From DSSM01 sp964484125 (GTDB lineage: Bacteria > Bacteroidota > Ignavibacteria > Tepidaquicellales > Tepidaquicellaceae), in assembly GCA_964484125.1 (NCBI GenBank), contig CAZAEK010000009.1:1-64000 (forward strand): a DNA stretch of 64,000 nucleotides, in the 5' to 3' direction. Each line of letters opens with the position of its first letter. The stretch's first letter is position 1. This document shows positions 16,437 to 26,214 of the stretch, piece after piece. A program made the translations under genes and the position numbers. The notes under the pieces are model-generated. The model saw nothing but the letters and a program-made list of their open reading frames with translations. It did no database searches and was not told the origin of the DNA.

Positions 16437-18641
16437 ATGCGAAAAGAAAAACAAAATAAAGGTATAAACGGTTTAACTTTCAACAATAAAATTAAGATAA
16501 TCTCAATAATCTTTATTTTGTTTTTTATTGTTTTGATTGGAAGACTTTTCAATGTTCAGATTTTAAACTCTGAGAAGTTTCAGCTTACAGCAAAGAAACA
16601 AATTCAGAAAAAGGAAATAATAAGACCACTAAGGGGTATTATATTTGACAGAAATATGAAACCTCTTGTAACAAATGTATTTGATATTTCCATAGCAGCG
16701 AATCCAAGAAGAATAAAAAACACTGATAGTACATTAGCAATAATTGCAAAAGTAACTGAGGGGGATTTAGGGAAATATATTTCTTTATTGTCGCAGAAGC
16801 AGGACGCAGAAGTTCTTCTGGAAAATATAAAAGGAGTTCAGGATACAAGGAAATTTGATACACTAAAAGTCGAAGGTATCAATATAACAAAAAATCCTGT
16901 AAGATATTATACTTACGGTTCGCTCGCATCGCAGATTCTTGGATATACAGATGACCAATATAAAGGGAAAAGCGGAATTGAATTTACCTACGATAAGGAA
17001 TTAGCAGGTTCAACAGGTTTAGTAATAATGCAGAAAGATGGTCAGGGGAATAAGAGACCTTTTCAGGGGTTGTTTCAGAAATATCCTGAAAACGGGAGTA
17101 ATATTGTATTGACAATAGATATCAACATTCAACAGATAGTTGAAGAAGAATTACAAAAGGGGATTAAAGAGTCTGGAGCGAAAGGCGGCAAGGTTCTCGT
17201 AATATCTGTAAAAACCGGCGAGATCCTTGCCATGTCTTCGTATCCTACATTCAATCCGAACGAAAAGAAAGGTTCGGATACATCCGGGATGAAGAACAGG
17301 GTTATATCCGATATATACGAACCGGGTTCAACTTATAAGCTGATAGCTGCCGCTGGTTCTCTCGAGGAAAATCTGTTTAACAGAAATTCGGTTATTAATA
17401 CAGAAAACGGTGAATATGTAATTGCAAAAGATTTAAAAATTAAAGATGTTCACGGTTCACCTTCAATGACTTTTGAGGAAGTAATAATTAACTCGAGTAA
17501 TGTCGGTATTGCAAAAATATCTGAAAGACTTGGGAAGGAAAAGTTTTATAAGTATTCAAGAAGATTTGGTTTAGGTACATTTACAGGGATTGAAATAATG
17601 GGTGAGAACAAAGGGTTGTTGAAACACCCTTCGGATTTTAAAACAGGTACGCTTCAATATTGTGCGATGGGATATCAGTTAATGACAAATGTTTTACAGA
17701 TTTCTATGGCATACTTATCAATTGCAAACAACGGATATCTTATGAAGCCAATGATTGTGAAGAAATTTATATCTCCTGAAGGTCAGGTACTCAGAAAATA
17801 CGAACCATTAACATTAAGGCAAACTGTATCTGAAAAAACTGCTAAAAGTCTGAATGAATTTTTCGTTGGAGTGGTTGAAAGAGGAACGGGTAAATCCGCT
17901 CAACTTGAAAGGGTATCTGCAGCAGGTAAAACAGGAACGACACAGATATTAACAAAAGAAGGATATTCAAAAAGTGCTCACAATGGGTCATTCATCGGAT
18001 ATTTTCCTTCCGATAATCCATCGCTACTTGTTGCAGTATATATGGATGAACTTGTAAATACAGGAGATTTTTACGGGGGTAAAGTTGCGGCTCCTGTTTT
18101 CAAAAGAATATCTGACAGAATTATAGAATATGTCGGCGAAAACAGTTTATACTCTCCGGAATTTCTTAACGAAGACTTTAATAAGCTTCAAATAGCTTCA
18201 AAAGATGTAAAGATTAATAACGGAGATGATTTATTTATAGTGCCTGATTTTACGGGAATGGAATTAAGAAATGCAATAGAAATATTAAACGAAAAAAAGA
18301 TAAAATACGAAGTTGAAGGTTTAAAAAACGAAAAGCAAATTACCGAAAAAGGTATAAAAAGACTTGTAGTTGAACAATCAATTGCGGCAGGCATTGAAGT
18401 CCATGAAAAAGATGCGACAATAAAATTTAAGATAAAAGATATAAAAAGCGATGATAATAATAATAATGTAATACCGGATGTCGTTGGATTAAGTCTGAGA
18501 CAGGCAATTACAAAGCTATCATCAAAAGGATTTAATGTAGAAATTGCTGGTACCGGAAAAGTGGAATCAATAGAGCCGAAAGCAGGAGAGTTAAAACCAA
18601 ACGGAACCAAGGTAAAAATTATTGCTAACAATAAAAACTGA
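16437..18641 (+). CDS. ftsI: Septal peptidoglycan transpeptidase FtsI (PBP) with two PASTA domains
   Basis: This class B penicillin-binding protein cross-links septal peptidoglycan and works with FtsW. Order of parts in 734 residues: cytoplasmic tail, transmembrane anchor (about 22-42), PBP dimerisation domain (from about 45), transpeptidase domain with the active-site serine S298 in GSTYK (S298, K301), the SSN motif in INSSNVGIAK and KTGT in AAGKTGTTQ, then two C-terminal PASTA repeats (about 600-660 and 670-734). E. coli FtsI has no PASTA domains. The extra repeats resemble Gram-positive PBP2x and SpoVD, and may sense or bind peptidoglycan or lipid II. Confidence 0.95.
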   Translation: MRKEKQNKGINGLTFNNKIKIISIIFILFFIVLIGRLFNVQILNSEKFQLTAKKQIQKKEIIRPLRGIIFDRNMKPLVTNVFDISIAANPRRIKNTDSTLAIIAKVTEGDLGKYISLLSQKQDAEVLLENIKGVQDTRKFDTLKVEGINITKNPVRYYTYGSLASQILGYTDDQYKGKSGIEFTYDKELAGSTGLVIMQKDGQGNKRPFQGLFQKYPENGSNIVLTIDINIQQIVEEELQKGIKESGAKGGKVLVISVKTGEILAMSSYPTFNPNEKKGSDTSGMKNRVISDIYEPGSTYKLIAAAGSLEENLFNRNSVINTENGEYVIAKDLKIKDVHGSPSMTFEEVIINSSNVGIAKISERLGKEKFYKYSRRFGLGTFTGIEIMGENKGLLKHPSDFKTGTLQYCAMGYQLMTNVLQISMAYLSIANNGYLMKPMIVKKFISPEGQVLRKYEPLTLRQTVSEKTAKSLNEFFVGVVERGTGKSAQLERVSAAGKTGTTQILTKEGYSKSAHNGSFIGYFPSDNPSLLVAVYMDELVNTGDFYGGKVAAPVFKRISDRIIEYVGENSLYSPEFLNEDFNKLQIASKDVKINNGDDLFIVPDFTGMELRNAIEILNEKKIKYEVEGLKNEKQITEKGIKRLVVEQSIAAGIEVHEKDATIKFKIKDIKSDDNNNNVIPDVVGLSLRQAITKLSSKGFNVEIAGTGKVESIEPKAGELKPNGTKVKIIANNKN

Positions 18642-18645
18642 CTTT

Positions 18646-20127
18646 ATGAAATTTTTTGAACTGATTAATAAAATTCAAGAAAGAAAAGACGGAAAAATAT
18701 TCAATATTTCTCTGCCGGAAGGTTTTGATAATTTTGAGGTGGAAGGAATTACAAACGATTCAAGGTTAGTAGAAGAAAATTACATCTTTATGTCTGTGAA
18801 AGGGTATAAAGACAATGGTGATAATTATATTGAAGACGCTTTAAAGTCAGGCGCAGGTGCAGTAATTACTGAAAGTGAATACAGCGGGAAAAAAATAATA
18901 AAAGCAAATGAAGTAAGAAAATTAACAGCAGTTATTAGCTCTGAGATTAACGGAAATCCTTCAGAAAAATTAAAAATAATAGGAATAACAGGCACTAACG
19001 GAAAAACAACAATAACATATTTAATCAGGCATTTTCTTGAAATGGATGGAAAGAAATGCGGATTGATAGGAACGATTGATTATTTATCAGGTAATAAAAG
19101 GCAGGGCGCCTCACTTACCACTCCTGATTCTCCCCAGATTCACGGAATATTCAGGGATATGGCTGATGAGGGTATTGAGTATTGCGTAATGGAAACATCT
19201 TCAATCGCACTGCTTTTAGACAGGGTTTATGATATTGATTTTTCCGCAGCTGTATTTACAAATTTAACGAGCGAACATCTTGATTTACATTTGAACATGG
19301 ATAACTATTTTAAAGCAAAGAAAATATTATTTGACGGGCTGAAAGGAAATTCATTTGCATTATCAAACAGAGATGATTTGTATGGGGAAAGAATTCTTGA
19401 GAATACAAAGGCAAAAAAAATATATTACTCAGTTGAAAAAGATTCCGGTTTAAAAGCAGTAGATATTAAATTAGATATTTCAGGACTGGAATTTTCATTA
19501 AACGGAAATCAGTTTAAATCAAAGCTAACAGGGAGATTTAATGTATATAATATACTTGCCGCAGTAGGTGTTGCACAGGAACTTGGAATTGATTACAAAA
19601 CATCTGCAGAATATCTGAAATCTTTTGAACCGGTAAACGGAAGGTTTAACTCAATCAGGTTAAAAAACGGAGCTTATGCAGTGATTGATTATTCACATAC
19701 ATCTGATTCGCTGAAAAATGCAATTACAGCTGCAAAAGATATTATGAATCAGAGGCCTGAAAAAGGTAAAATAATTACAGTATTTGGTTGTGGCGGAAAT
19801 AAAGACAGGATTAAAAGACCTGAGATGGGTAAAATAGCTGTAAACAATTCTGATTATGTAATTATCACGTCAGATAATCCGAGATATGAAGAGCCGATGG
19901 ATATAATAAAAGAGATATTAACAGGAATAGATAAAAAGTATAATAATTATACAGTAGAAGAGAACCGTTCGCTCGCTATTGCAGAAGCAATAAAAATTTC
20001 ACAGGAAGGTGATATAATACTTATTTGCGGCAAAGGGCATGAGACATATCAGGAAGTGAAGGGAAAGAGAAGTCATTTTGATGACAGGGAAGAAGTACAA
20101 AAATATGAAAAATTAATATTGAAATGA
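18646..20127 (+). CDS. murE: UDP-MurNAc-L-Ala-D-Glu:meso-diaminopimelate ligase
   Basis: MurE adds the third amino acid of the peptidoglycan stem peptide using ATP in the cytoplasm. The ATP-binding loop is GITGTNGKTTI (about residue 119 on), and the substrate-selecting motif DNPR in TSDNPRYEEP is the form found in meso-diaminopimelate-adding enzymes, so mDAP peptidoglycan is predicted. The frame opens at 18622 inside ftsI, but the ATG at 18646, four bases after the ftsI stop, gives the normal N-terminus (MKFFELINKI) and is preferred; the product then has 493 residues. Its last four bases overlap murF. Confidence 0.95.
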   Translation: MKFFELINKIQERKDGKIFNISLPEGFDNFEVEGITNDSRLVEENYIFMSVKGYKDNGDNYIEDALKSGAGAVITESEYSGKKIIKANEVRKLTAVISSEINGNPSEKLKIIGITGTNGKTTITYLIRHFLEMDGKKCGLIGTIDYLSGNKRQGASLTTPDSPQIHGIFRDMADEGIEYCVMETSSIALLLDRVYDIDFSAAVFTNLTSEHLDLHLNMDNYFKAKKILFDGLKGNSFALSNRDDLYGERILENTKAKKIYYSVEKDSGLKAVDIKLDISGLEFSLNGNQFKSKLTGRFNVYNILAAVGVAQELGIDYKTSAEYLKSFEPVNGRFNSIRLKNGAYAVIDYSHTSDSLKNAITAAKDIMNQRPEKGKIITVFGCGGNKDRIKRPEMGKIAVNNSDYVIITSDNPRYEEPMDIIKEILTGIDKKYNNYTVEENRSLAIAEAIKISQEGDIILICGKGHETYQEVKGKRSHFDDREEVQKYEKLILK

Positions 20128-21500
20128 TAAAAGTATCTGACATATTATCTGTAAGCAAGGCGGCTAATTTAGAAGAGTTAAAGGTAAAATATTTTACAGG
20201 GTGTGCAATAGATTCGAGAACTGTAGATAAAGATGAATTATTTATTGCTATTAAAGGCGAAAGCAATGACGGTCATAAATATCTGAATGAAGTATTCAAA
20301 AGGAAAGTAAAAGCCGCATTGGTAAATAAAAACTGGTATGACAGGAATAAAACACTATTTAAAGATAAGACATTTTTTATCGTAAAAGATACGGTCGAAG
20401 CCCTCGGCGAACTTGCAAGAATACATAAGTATAATTTTTCAGTTCCAGTATTATGCGTCGGCGGAAGTAACGGAAAGACAACTACAAAAGATATGATTGC
20501 TCAGGTACTATCACGGAAATATAATGTATTAAAAAACGAAGGAAACTTTAATAATCATATAGGATTACCACTGACACTTCTAAGGTTAAACGAAAATCAC
20601 AACATTGCTGTACTTGAAGCCGGAAGTAACCATTTTAATGAAATTGCATATCTGTGTAAAATTGCAGAGCCACATTTCGGATTAGTTACAAATATAGGTA
20701 AAGAGCATCTCGAATTCTTTAAGAACCTTGAAGGAGTAGCAAAAGAAGAATTTGCACTTTATGAATATCTAAACGGTAATCTCGGAGAATGTTTTATTAA
20801 CCTTGACGATGAATACTCAAGGAAATTTATGAAGAAAAATAAAGGGACTTATTTTTCTTACTCATTTAACCACAAGTCTGATGTGATTGGTAAATTTATT
20901 AAATTTGATAAAAATTTCAAACCGGAGCTTGAAATTAAATACGGCTCAACAAAATTCCGTGTTAAGATTAATTCTTTTGGTAAACACTCAGTGTTTAACG
21001 GGCTTGCAGCTGCCACAGTTGGTTTATATTTCGGATTAAGTGTAGATGATATAAAAAAATCTCTCTCGGAATTCAAGGCTCAAAGTCCGAAGCGTATGGA
21101 AGTAACACAGATTAACGGACTTTTGATAATAAATGATGCATATAACAGCAATCCGGATTCTGTTAAACTCGGGCTGGAGACGATTAAAGAATACAAAGCA
21201 AAAGGTGAAAAAATAATTGTATTAGGCGATATGCTTGAAATGGGTAAAAGATCAAAAGAAGAGCATTACAATATCGGCAAGATGGTAAGAAATAACGGAT
21301 TCAGATTTTTATTTACTCACGGAAAAGAATCTTTTATGACTTTTAAAGGAGCAGGAAATATACCCAACAATTTTCATTTTGAAGATAAAAAAGAACTATC
21401 TGCATTATTAAAAGCTATTGTGAAAAAAGGAGATGTAATATATGTAAAAGGTTCAAGAGGAATGAAAATGGAAGAAATAATCGAAGAATTAAAAAATTAA
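20124..21500 (+). CDS. murF: UDP-MurNAc-tripeptide:D-Ala-D-Ala ligase
   Basis: MurF attaches D-Ala-D-Ala to the UDP-MurNAc-tripeptide, completing the cytoplasmic precursor. The 458-residue product has the three Mur-ligase domains. The nucleotide-binding loop is VGGSNGKTTTK (about residue 111 on). NDAYNSNPDS, characteristic of MurF, is around residues 335-344, and VLGDMLEMG follows. It shares ATGA with the murE stop, indicating translational coupling. No ddl gene for D-Ala-D-Ala synthesis is present in the window. Confidence 0.97.
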   Translation: MIKVSDILSVSKAANLEELKVKYFTGCAIDSRTVDKDELFIAIKGESNDGHKYLNEVFKRKVKAALVNKNWYDRNKTLFKDKTFFIVKDTVEALGELARIHKYNFSVPVLCVGGSNGKTTTKDMIAQVLSRKYNVLKNEGNFNNHIGLPLTLLRLNENHNIAVLEAGSNHFNEIAYLCKIAEPHFGLVTNIGKEHLEFFKNLEGVAKEEFALYEYLNGNLGECFINLDDEYSRKFMKKNKGTYFSYSFNHKSDVIGKFIKFDKNFKPELEIKYGSTKFRVKINSFGKHSVFNGLAAATVGLYFGLSVDDIKKSLSEFKAQSPKRMEVTQINGLLIINDAYNSNPDSVKLGLETIKEYKAKGEKIIVLGDMLEMGKRSKEEHYNIGKMVRNNGFRFLFTHGKESFMTFKGAGNIPNNFHFEDKKELSALLKAIVKKGDVIYVKGSRGMKMEEIIEELKN

Positions 21501-21511
21501 AATTATAAAAA

Positions 21512-22621
21512 TTGTTATACTGGTTAGCTGAAATAATTAACACGAGATATGCACCCCCCGGATTTGATGCCTTCAGATTTATAACCTTCAGGGCTTCACT
21601 TGCAGCGATGACTGCATTAGTCCTGACGTTTTTAATAGGTCCTAAAATTTTGAAGCTCCTTAAAAAACATCAGATTGGCGAAGCAAAAAAAGAAGACGGT
21701 CCGAAATTCCACTGGTCAAAAGCAGGAACTCCAACTATGGGCGGCTCAATAATTCTCTTCTCGGGAATATTACCGGTTTTATTATGGGGCGATTTGTCTA
21801 ATATATACATTCAGATTATTTTGTTTGTAACATTATCTCTCGGGCTGGTTGGATTTCTTGATGACTATTTAAAAGTTGTAAAAAAATATAAAGACGGTCT
21901 GGTTGCAAAATACAAGATGCTTGGGCAACTAACAATAGGTCTGATTGTAGGTATGATAATATATTTCCACCCAAACTTTGCAGAAATAAAAACAATTACA
22001 ACTATACCTTTTTTAAAAAATTACCAGTTTGATTTTTCATATCTGTATATTCCGATGGTTGTGTTTATTATTGCAGGGACTTCAAATGCAGTGAATTTAA
22101 CAGATGGCTTAGACGGACTTGCGACAGGTACTGTAGGTATTGTTATAGCAACGCTTGGAGTTATTGCGTATATATCAGGAAATATTATTGCTTCAAATTA
22201 TATTGGTATTTTATATCTGCCGGGCAACGGAGAACTGGCTATATATTGTACTGCAGTTGCAGGAGCAGCACTCGGATTCCTATGGTATAATTCATATCCT
22301 GCTCAGGTGTTTATGGGTGATACTGGTTCACTTGCACTTGGAGGTGCTGTTGCAACCCTTAGTATATTGGTTAAAAAGGAACTACTGCTTCCTATACTTG
22401 GAGGAATATTTTTCGCAGAAACAATTTCGGTAATTTTACAAAGATATTATTTCAAATACACTAAAAAGAAATACGGTGAAGGAAGAAGAATATTTAAGAT
22501 GGCACCCTTCCATCATCACTTTGAAATGCAAGGTATTCCCGAACCGAAAATTGTAACAAGATTTTATTTAGTAGCAATACTTTTGGCAATATTAACTTTA
22601 GCAACTTTCAAAATCAGATAG
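21512..22621 (+). CDS. mraY: Phospho-MurNAc-pentapeptide transferase MraY
   Basis: MraY is a polytopic inner-membrane enzyme that transfers phospho-MurNAc-pentapeptide to undecaprenyl phosphate, making lipid I. The 369-residue protein has about ten transmembrane helices and the catalytic aspartate blocks GFLDDYLKV, NLTDGLDGLATG and FMGDTGSLALGG, plus the histidine-rich MAPFHHHFE near residues 329-337. The start is TTG at 21512, giving MLYWLAEI; no ATG or GTG gives the conserved N-terminus. It begins 11 bases after murF and ends 4 bases before murD. Confidence 0.97.
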   Translation: MLYWLAEIINTRYAPPGFDAFRFITFRASLAAMTALVLTFLIGPKILKLLKKHQIGEAKKEDGPKFHWSKAGTPTMGGSIILFSGILPVLLWGDLSNIYIQIILFVTLSLGLVGFLDDYLKVVKKYKDGLVAKYKMLGQLTIGLIVGMIIYFHPNFAEIKTITTIPFLKNYQFDFSYLYIPMVVFIIAGTSNAVNLTDGLDGLATGTVGIVIATLGVIAYISGNIIASNYIGILYLPGNGELAIYCTAVAGAALGFLWYNSYPAQVFMGDTGSLALGGAVATLSILVKKELLLPILGGIFFAETISVILQRYYFKYTKKKYGEGRRIFKMAPFHHHFEMQGIPEPKIVTRFYLVAILLAILTLATFKIR

Positions 22622-22625
22622 AAAA

Positions 22626-24002
22626 TTGGATAGAAAAGAAGCATTAACGAAATCATATACTATTCTCGGAGCCGGCAGAAGCGGAATCGGTATAGCTATA
22701 TATCTGAAAAAACATGGAGCGAATGTATTTTTAAGCGAGGCATTGCCAAAGGAAAAACTTTTATTCTTTGATGAAGATATGCTTAGAAATAATGGAGTAG
22801 AATATGAATACGGAGGACATTCTGAAAAAGTTTACGAAAATGAAATTGTGATAAAAAGTCCCGGAATACCTTTAGAGGCTGAGATTATTAAAAATTTACA
22901 AAAAAGAGGTAAGAAAATTATTGGTGAAGTTGAAATAGCATCAATTTTCTGCGATGCACCTGTAATAGCAATTACAGGCACTAACGGAAAAACCACAACA
23001 ACAGTATTAACAGGCGAAATTTTTAAGAATGCAGGAATAAACACAAAAGTATGCGGAAATGTAGGACTGGCTTTTTCTGAAGTACTCGATGATATTAGCA
23101 ATAAAAGTATAGTTGTACTTGAGACAAGTAGCTTTCAGCTTGAAAGCACTGAAAGTTTCAAGCCAGGAGTTGCAGTAATAATTAATATAACACCGGATCA
23201 TATTGACTGGCATGGCTCGTTTGAAAATTATGTTACATCAAAGCTTAAAATAAATAAAAACCAGAACAGCGGCGATACAATTGCAATTAATTATGATGAT
23301 GAAACATTGCAGGGGCTTATTTCTCAATTAAATGGCAGAGTATGTATATTCAGTTTAAAAGGAAGTGAAATAAGAACAAAAGCCGTTGCAGGTACTTATT
23401 TAGAAAACGGTAAAATATTTTATTTTGATAATGAAAAAGGAATAAATGAAGAAATTATTGAAACTGAAGAAATTTTCATAAGAGGAAGGCATAATATATA
23501 TAATTCATCAGGAGCAATAATTGCTTCAAAGGCATTTGGATTAGAAAACGAAGTGATTGTTGAGACACTGAGAAATTTTAAAGGAGTTGAACACAGAATA
23601 GAACCGGTGAGAACAATAGATGGAGTAACTTATTACAATGATTCGAAAGCAACAAATTACGATTCAACCTATGTAGCTCTTGAGAGTTTTACTGAAGGAA
23701 TAGTGCTGATAATGGGCGGGAAAAAAGGTGATGATAATTTTGATAAAGTAAAAGAATTTATTGATAAAAGGGTACTAAAAATTTTTGCAATAGGTCAGAG
23801 TAAAGATGTAATAGCGGAATACTTTTCAAAGAGTAAAGAAGTGGAAAAATGTGAAACACTTGAGGAAGCAGTTCAAAAAGCAAGAAAATTTGCAAAACCC
23901 GGAAATGTAGTTTTATTCTCGCCTGCATATAAAAGTTTTGATATGTTTGATAATTTTGAGCACAGAGGAGAAGAATTTAAAAAGTTTGTAAATAAGTTAT
24001 GA
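22626..24002 (+). CDS. murD: UDP-MurNAc-L-alanine:D-glutamate ligase
   Basis: MurD adds D-glutamate to UDP-MurNAc-L-alanine with ATP. The 458-residue product has an N-terminal Rossmann-like UDP-binding domain (ILGAGRSGIGIA, residues 13-24), the central ATPase domain with ITGTNGKTTTT (about residues 118-128), and the C-terminal domain with YYNDSKATNYDST and LIMGGKKGDDNF. The start codon is TTG at 22626, four bases after mraY; the conserved domain begins a few residues in, so no other start fits better. It overlaps ftsW by four bases (ATGA). Confidence 0.97.
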   Translation: MDRKEALTKSYTILGAGRSGIGIAIYLKKHGANVFLSEALPKEKLLFFDEDMLRNNGVEYEYGGHSEKVYENEIVIKSPGIPLEAEIIKNLQKRGKKIIGEVEIASIFCDAPVIAITGTNGKTTTTVLTGEIFKNAGINTKVCGNVGLAFSEVLDDISNKSIVVLETSSFQLESTESFKPGVAVIINITPDHIDWHGSFENYVTSKLKINKNQNSGDTIAINYDDETLQGLISQLNGRVCIFSLKGSEIRTKAVAGTYLENGKIFYFDNEKGINEEIIETEEIFIRGRHNIYNSSGAIIASKAFGLENEVIVETLRNFKGVEHRIEPVRTIDGVTYYNDSKATNYDSTYVALESFTEGIVLIMGGKKGDDNFDKVKEFIDKRVLKIFAIGQSKDVIAEYFSKSKEVEKCETLEEAVQKARKFAKPGNVVLFSPAYKSFDMFDNFEHRGEEFKKFVNKL

Positions 24003-25132
24003 TTAAAGAATATAAAGCTGACATATGGATTATCTTATCGGTAACACTACTGATAGTTTTTTCTATCGGAGCTGTATATAGCGCAAGTTCATATTATTCT
24101 ATGATTGCCACTAAGAGCGGTGACTCCGATTATTATGCTAAATTACATATAGGAAAAGTCATATTAGCTCTTGCAGCGTTATTTATTTTTTCAAGAATTG
24201 ATTATAAAATTTATGAGAAATATGGATTCTGGATGATAATCATTACTATATTATTGCTTATAGCAGTATTTTTCTTCGGTATAACCAAAAAAGGTTCAAG
24301 CAGATGGCTTCCTTTAGGACCGCTGAGTTTTCAACCTTCAGATATAGCTAAATATACTTTGATGATTTATTTGTCGGTTTTGATTGTAAGAAAAAAAGAA
24401 TACATACATTTGTTATACAGGGGCTATATGTTTGTTATAGGTTATGTAATATTAATAACCCTGCTGATAATTGCACAGCCGAATTTTTCCACTGCTATGA
24501 TTGTGTTTGGAACTTCAATATTACTGCTATCAGTATCACCTGCCAAACCAAAACATATATTATTTACAGTATTATCAGTAATTCCATTTGCAATTATTTT
24601 TGTTCTGAATAAACCCTATATAATGAGTAGATTGGATAAATTTTCACAGTTTACATCTTCAGGTAAAGTAGGGTTACAATTAGATCAGGCGATAATAGGA
24701 TTGGGTAATGGCGGGATATTTGGAGTAGGACCGGGAAATTCATATCAGAAAGAATTATTTCTTCCGGAAGCTTATAATGATTTTATTTTCTCAATAGTTG
24801 GCGAAGAATATGGCTTTATTGGTACGGTTGGAATAATATTAATATTTGTTTTTATACTAATCAGAGGTTACAGGGTAGCAATGAACATAGAAGATGATTT
24901 CGGTAAATATCTTGCTTTCGGAATAACAACTATAATTACTGCTTATGCATTTGTGAATATGTCAGTAGCAACAGGATTAATACCAACTACAGGAGTACCA
25001 GTGCCATTTATAAGTTACGGAGGTACTGCATTAATAATTAATTCTGCCGCTATAGGAATATTGGTAAACATCTCAAGAAATGCAGAAAGAAAGGAAAACA
25101 ACATTTTGAACAAACTAAATACTAAAAGATGA
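23999..25132 (+). CDS. ftsW: Septal peptidoglycan glycosyltransferase FtsW (SEDS)
   Basis: FtsW polymerises lipid II into glycan strands at the septum together with FtsI. The 377-residue protein has about ten membrane-spanning segments and SEDS-family landmarks: KKGSSRWLPLG and LSFQPSDIAK around residues 95-120, the NDFIFSIVGEEYGFIG block near 260-275 that includes the family aspartate, and TGVPVPFISYGGTALI near 330-345. Position between murD and murG is the standard dcw location, which favours FtsW over RodA. Overlap of four bases with both neighbours indicates coupled translation. Confidence 0.96.
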   Translation: MIKEYKADIWIILSVTLLIVFSIGAVYSASSYYSMIATKSGDSDYYAKLHIGKVILALAALFIFSRIDYKIYEKYGFWMIIITILLLIAVFFFGITKKGSSRWLPLGPLSFQPSDIAKYTLMIYLSVLIVRKKEYIHLLYRGYMFVIGYVILITLLIIAQPNFSTAMIVFGTSILLLSVSPAKPKHILFTVLSVIPFAIIFVLNKPYIMSRLDKFSQFTSSGKVGLQLDQAIIGLGNGGIFGVGPGNSYQKELFLPEAYNDFIFSIVGEEYGFIGTVGIILIFVFILIRGYRVAMNIEDDFGKYLAFGITTIITAYAFVNMSVATGLIPTTGVPVPFISYGGTALIINSAAIGILVNISRNAERKENNILNKLNTKR

Positions 25133-26214
25133 AAGCTGTATTTGCAGGAGGCGGAACAGGCGGACATATTTCACCTGCATTAGCATTAGCTGATGCATTG
25201 AAAAGAGTAACCGAAAAGCCGGAGATACTTTTTATTGGCTCTGAAGGGAAACTTGAGGAAACTTTAGTGCCAAAAAACGGATATCAGATACAGCTCATAA
25301 AAATTTCCGGATTTAACAGAAAAAATTTAGTAAAGAATATTTCTCTGCCGTTTAAGATAATTTCTTCAGTAAATAAATGTAAATCGGTTTTGAGAAAATT
25401 CAATCCCGATATTGTTATAGGAACCGGTGGCTATGTATCTGCCCCTGTGGTATATGCAGCATTAAAACTGAAAATACCGGTTTTACTGCAGGAGGGTAAT
25501 TCATTGCCGGGAATGGTAACAAAAATATTTTGTGATAAAGCAGATAAAGTGATTGTAAATTTTGAAGATACTTTAAATTATTTAAAAAGAAGAGATAATG
25601 CAGTTGTCATAAGGCATCCGATAAGGTATATATCCGAAAAAGCAAACAAAGATGATTCAATAAAATATTTTGAACTTAAGCCGGGACTTAAAACACTTTT
25701 AGTATTTGGAGGAAGTCAGGGTTCTGTTTCATTAAATAACGAAATTAAAAAAATTCTTCCGAATATATATAAACTCGATATAAATCTGATATGGCAGACA
25801 GGCGAAACAAAATTTGAAGAATTTAAAAAAATAGCAGAGCCATTCAAAGAGAAAGTAAAAGTGATACCATTTATACATAAAATGGATATAGCTTATTCAG
25901 CGTCAGACCTTGTAGTCTGCAGAGCAGGTATAAGCAGTATAGCAGAACTTGCAGTATTCAGAATGCCTGTGATTCTCGTTCCATTTCCTTATGCATCTGA
26001 AAATCACCAGGAGAAAAATGCCCGTTCTCTGGAAAAAGACGGCGCCGCTATAGTGTTAACAGATAAAGAATTAAGCGAAAAGCTGTTTAAAACAATAGAA
26101 GAAATTATTTTTGATACCGGTAAATTACAAATTATGTCTGATAAAATTGCAGAATATTCAGATCCTGAATCAGCTAATAAAATAGCAAAAGAAATTTTAA
26201 AAATATTACAATAA
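25129..26214 (+). CDS. murG: UDP-GlcNAc:lipid I N-acetylglucosaminyltransferase MurG
   Basis: MurG is the membrane-associated GT-B glycosyltransferase that converts lipid I to lipid II. The 361-residue product has the N-terminal glycine-rich loop FAGGGTGGHISPALALAD (residues 4-21), GTGGYVSAPVVYAA (about 103), LLVFGGSQGS in the C-terminal domain and the donor-binding VCRAGISSIAELAVF and PFPYASENHQEKNA segments. Its TAA stop shares one base with the ATG of the next gene, a short membrane protein not usual at this position. Confidence 0.97.
   Translation: MKAVFAGGGTGGHISPALALADALKRVTEKPEILFIGSEGKLEETLVPKNGYQIQLIKISGFNRKNLVKNISLPFKIISSVNKCKSVLRKFNPDIVIGTGGYVSAPVVYAALKLKIPVLLQEGNSLPGMVTKIFCDKADKVIVNFEDTLNYLKRRDNAVVIRHPIRYISEKANKDDSIKYFELKPGLKTLLVFGGSQGSVSLNNEIKKILPNIYKLDINLIWQTGETKFEEFKKIAEPFKEKVKVIPFIHKMDIAYSASDLVVCRAGISSIAELAVFRMPVILVPFPYASENHQEKNARSLEKDGAAIVLTDKELSEKLFKTIEEIIFDTGKLQIMSDKIAEYSDPESANKIAKEILKILQ

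Noticed and set aside
18622..18645. Upstream start for murE overlapping ftsI
   Set aside because: The ATG at 18646 directly after the ftsI stop gives the conserved N-terminus; the longer form adds residues that overlap ftsI coding sequence.
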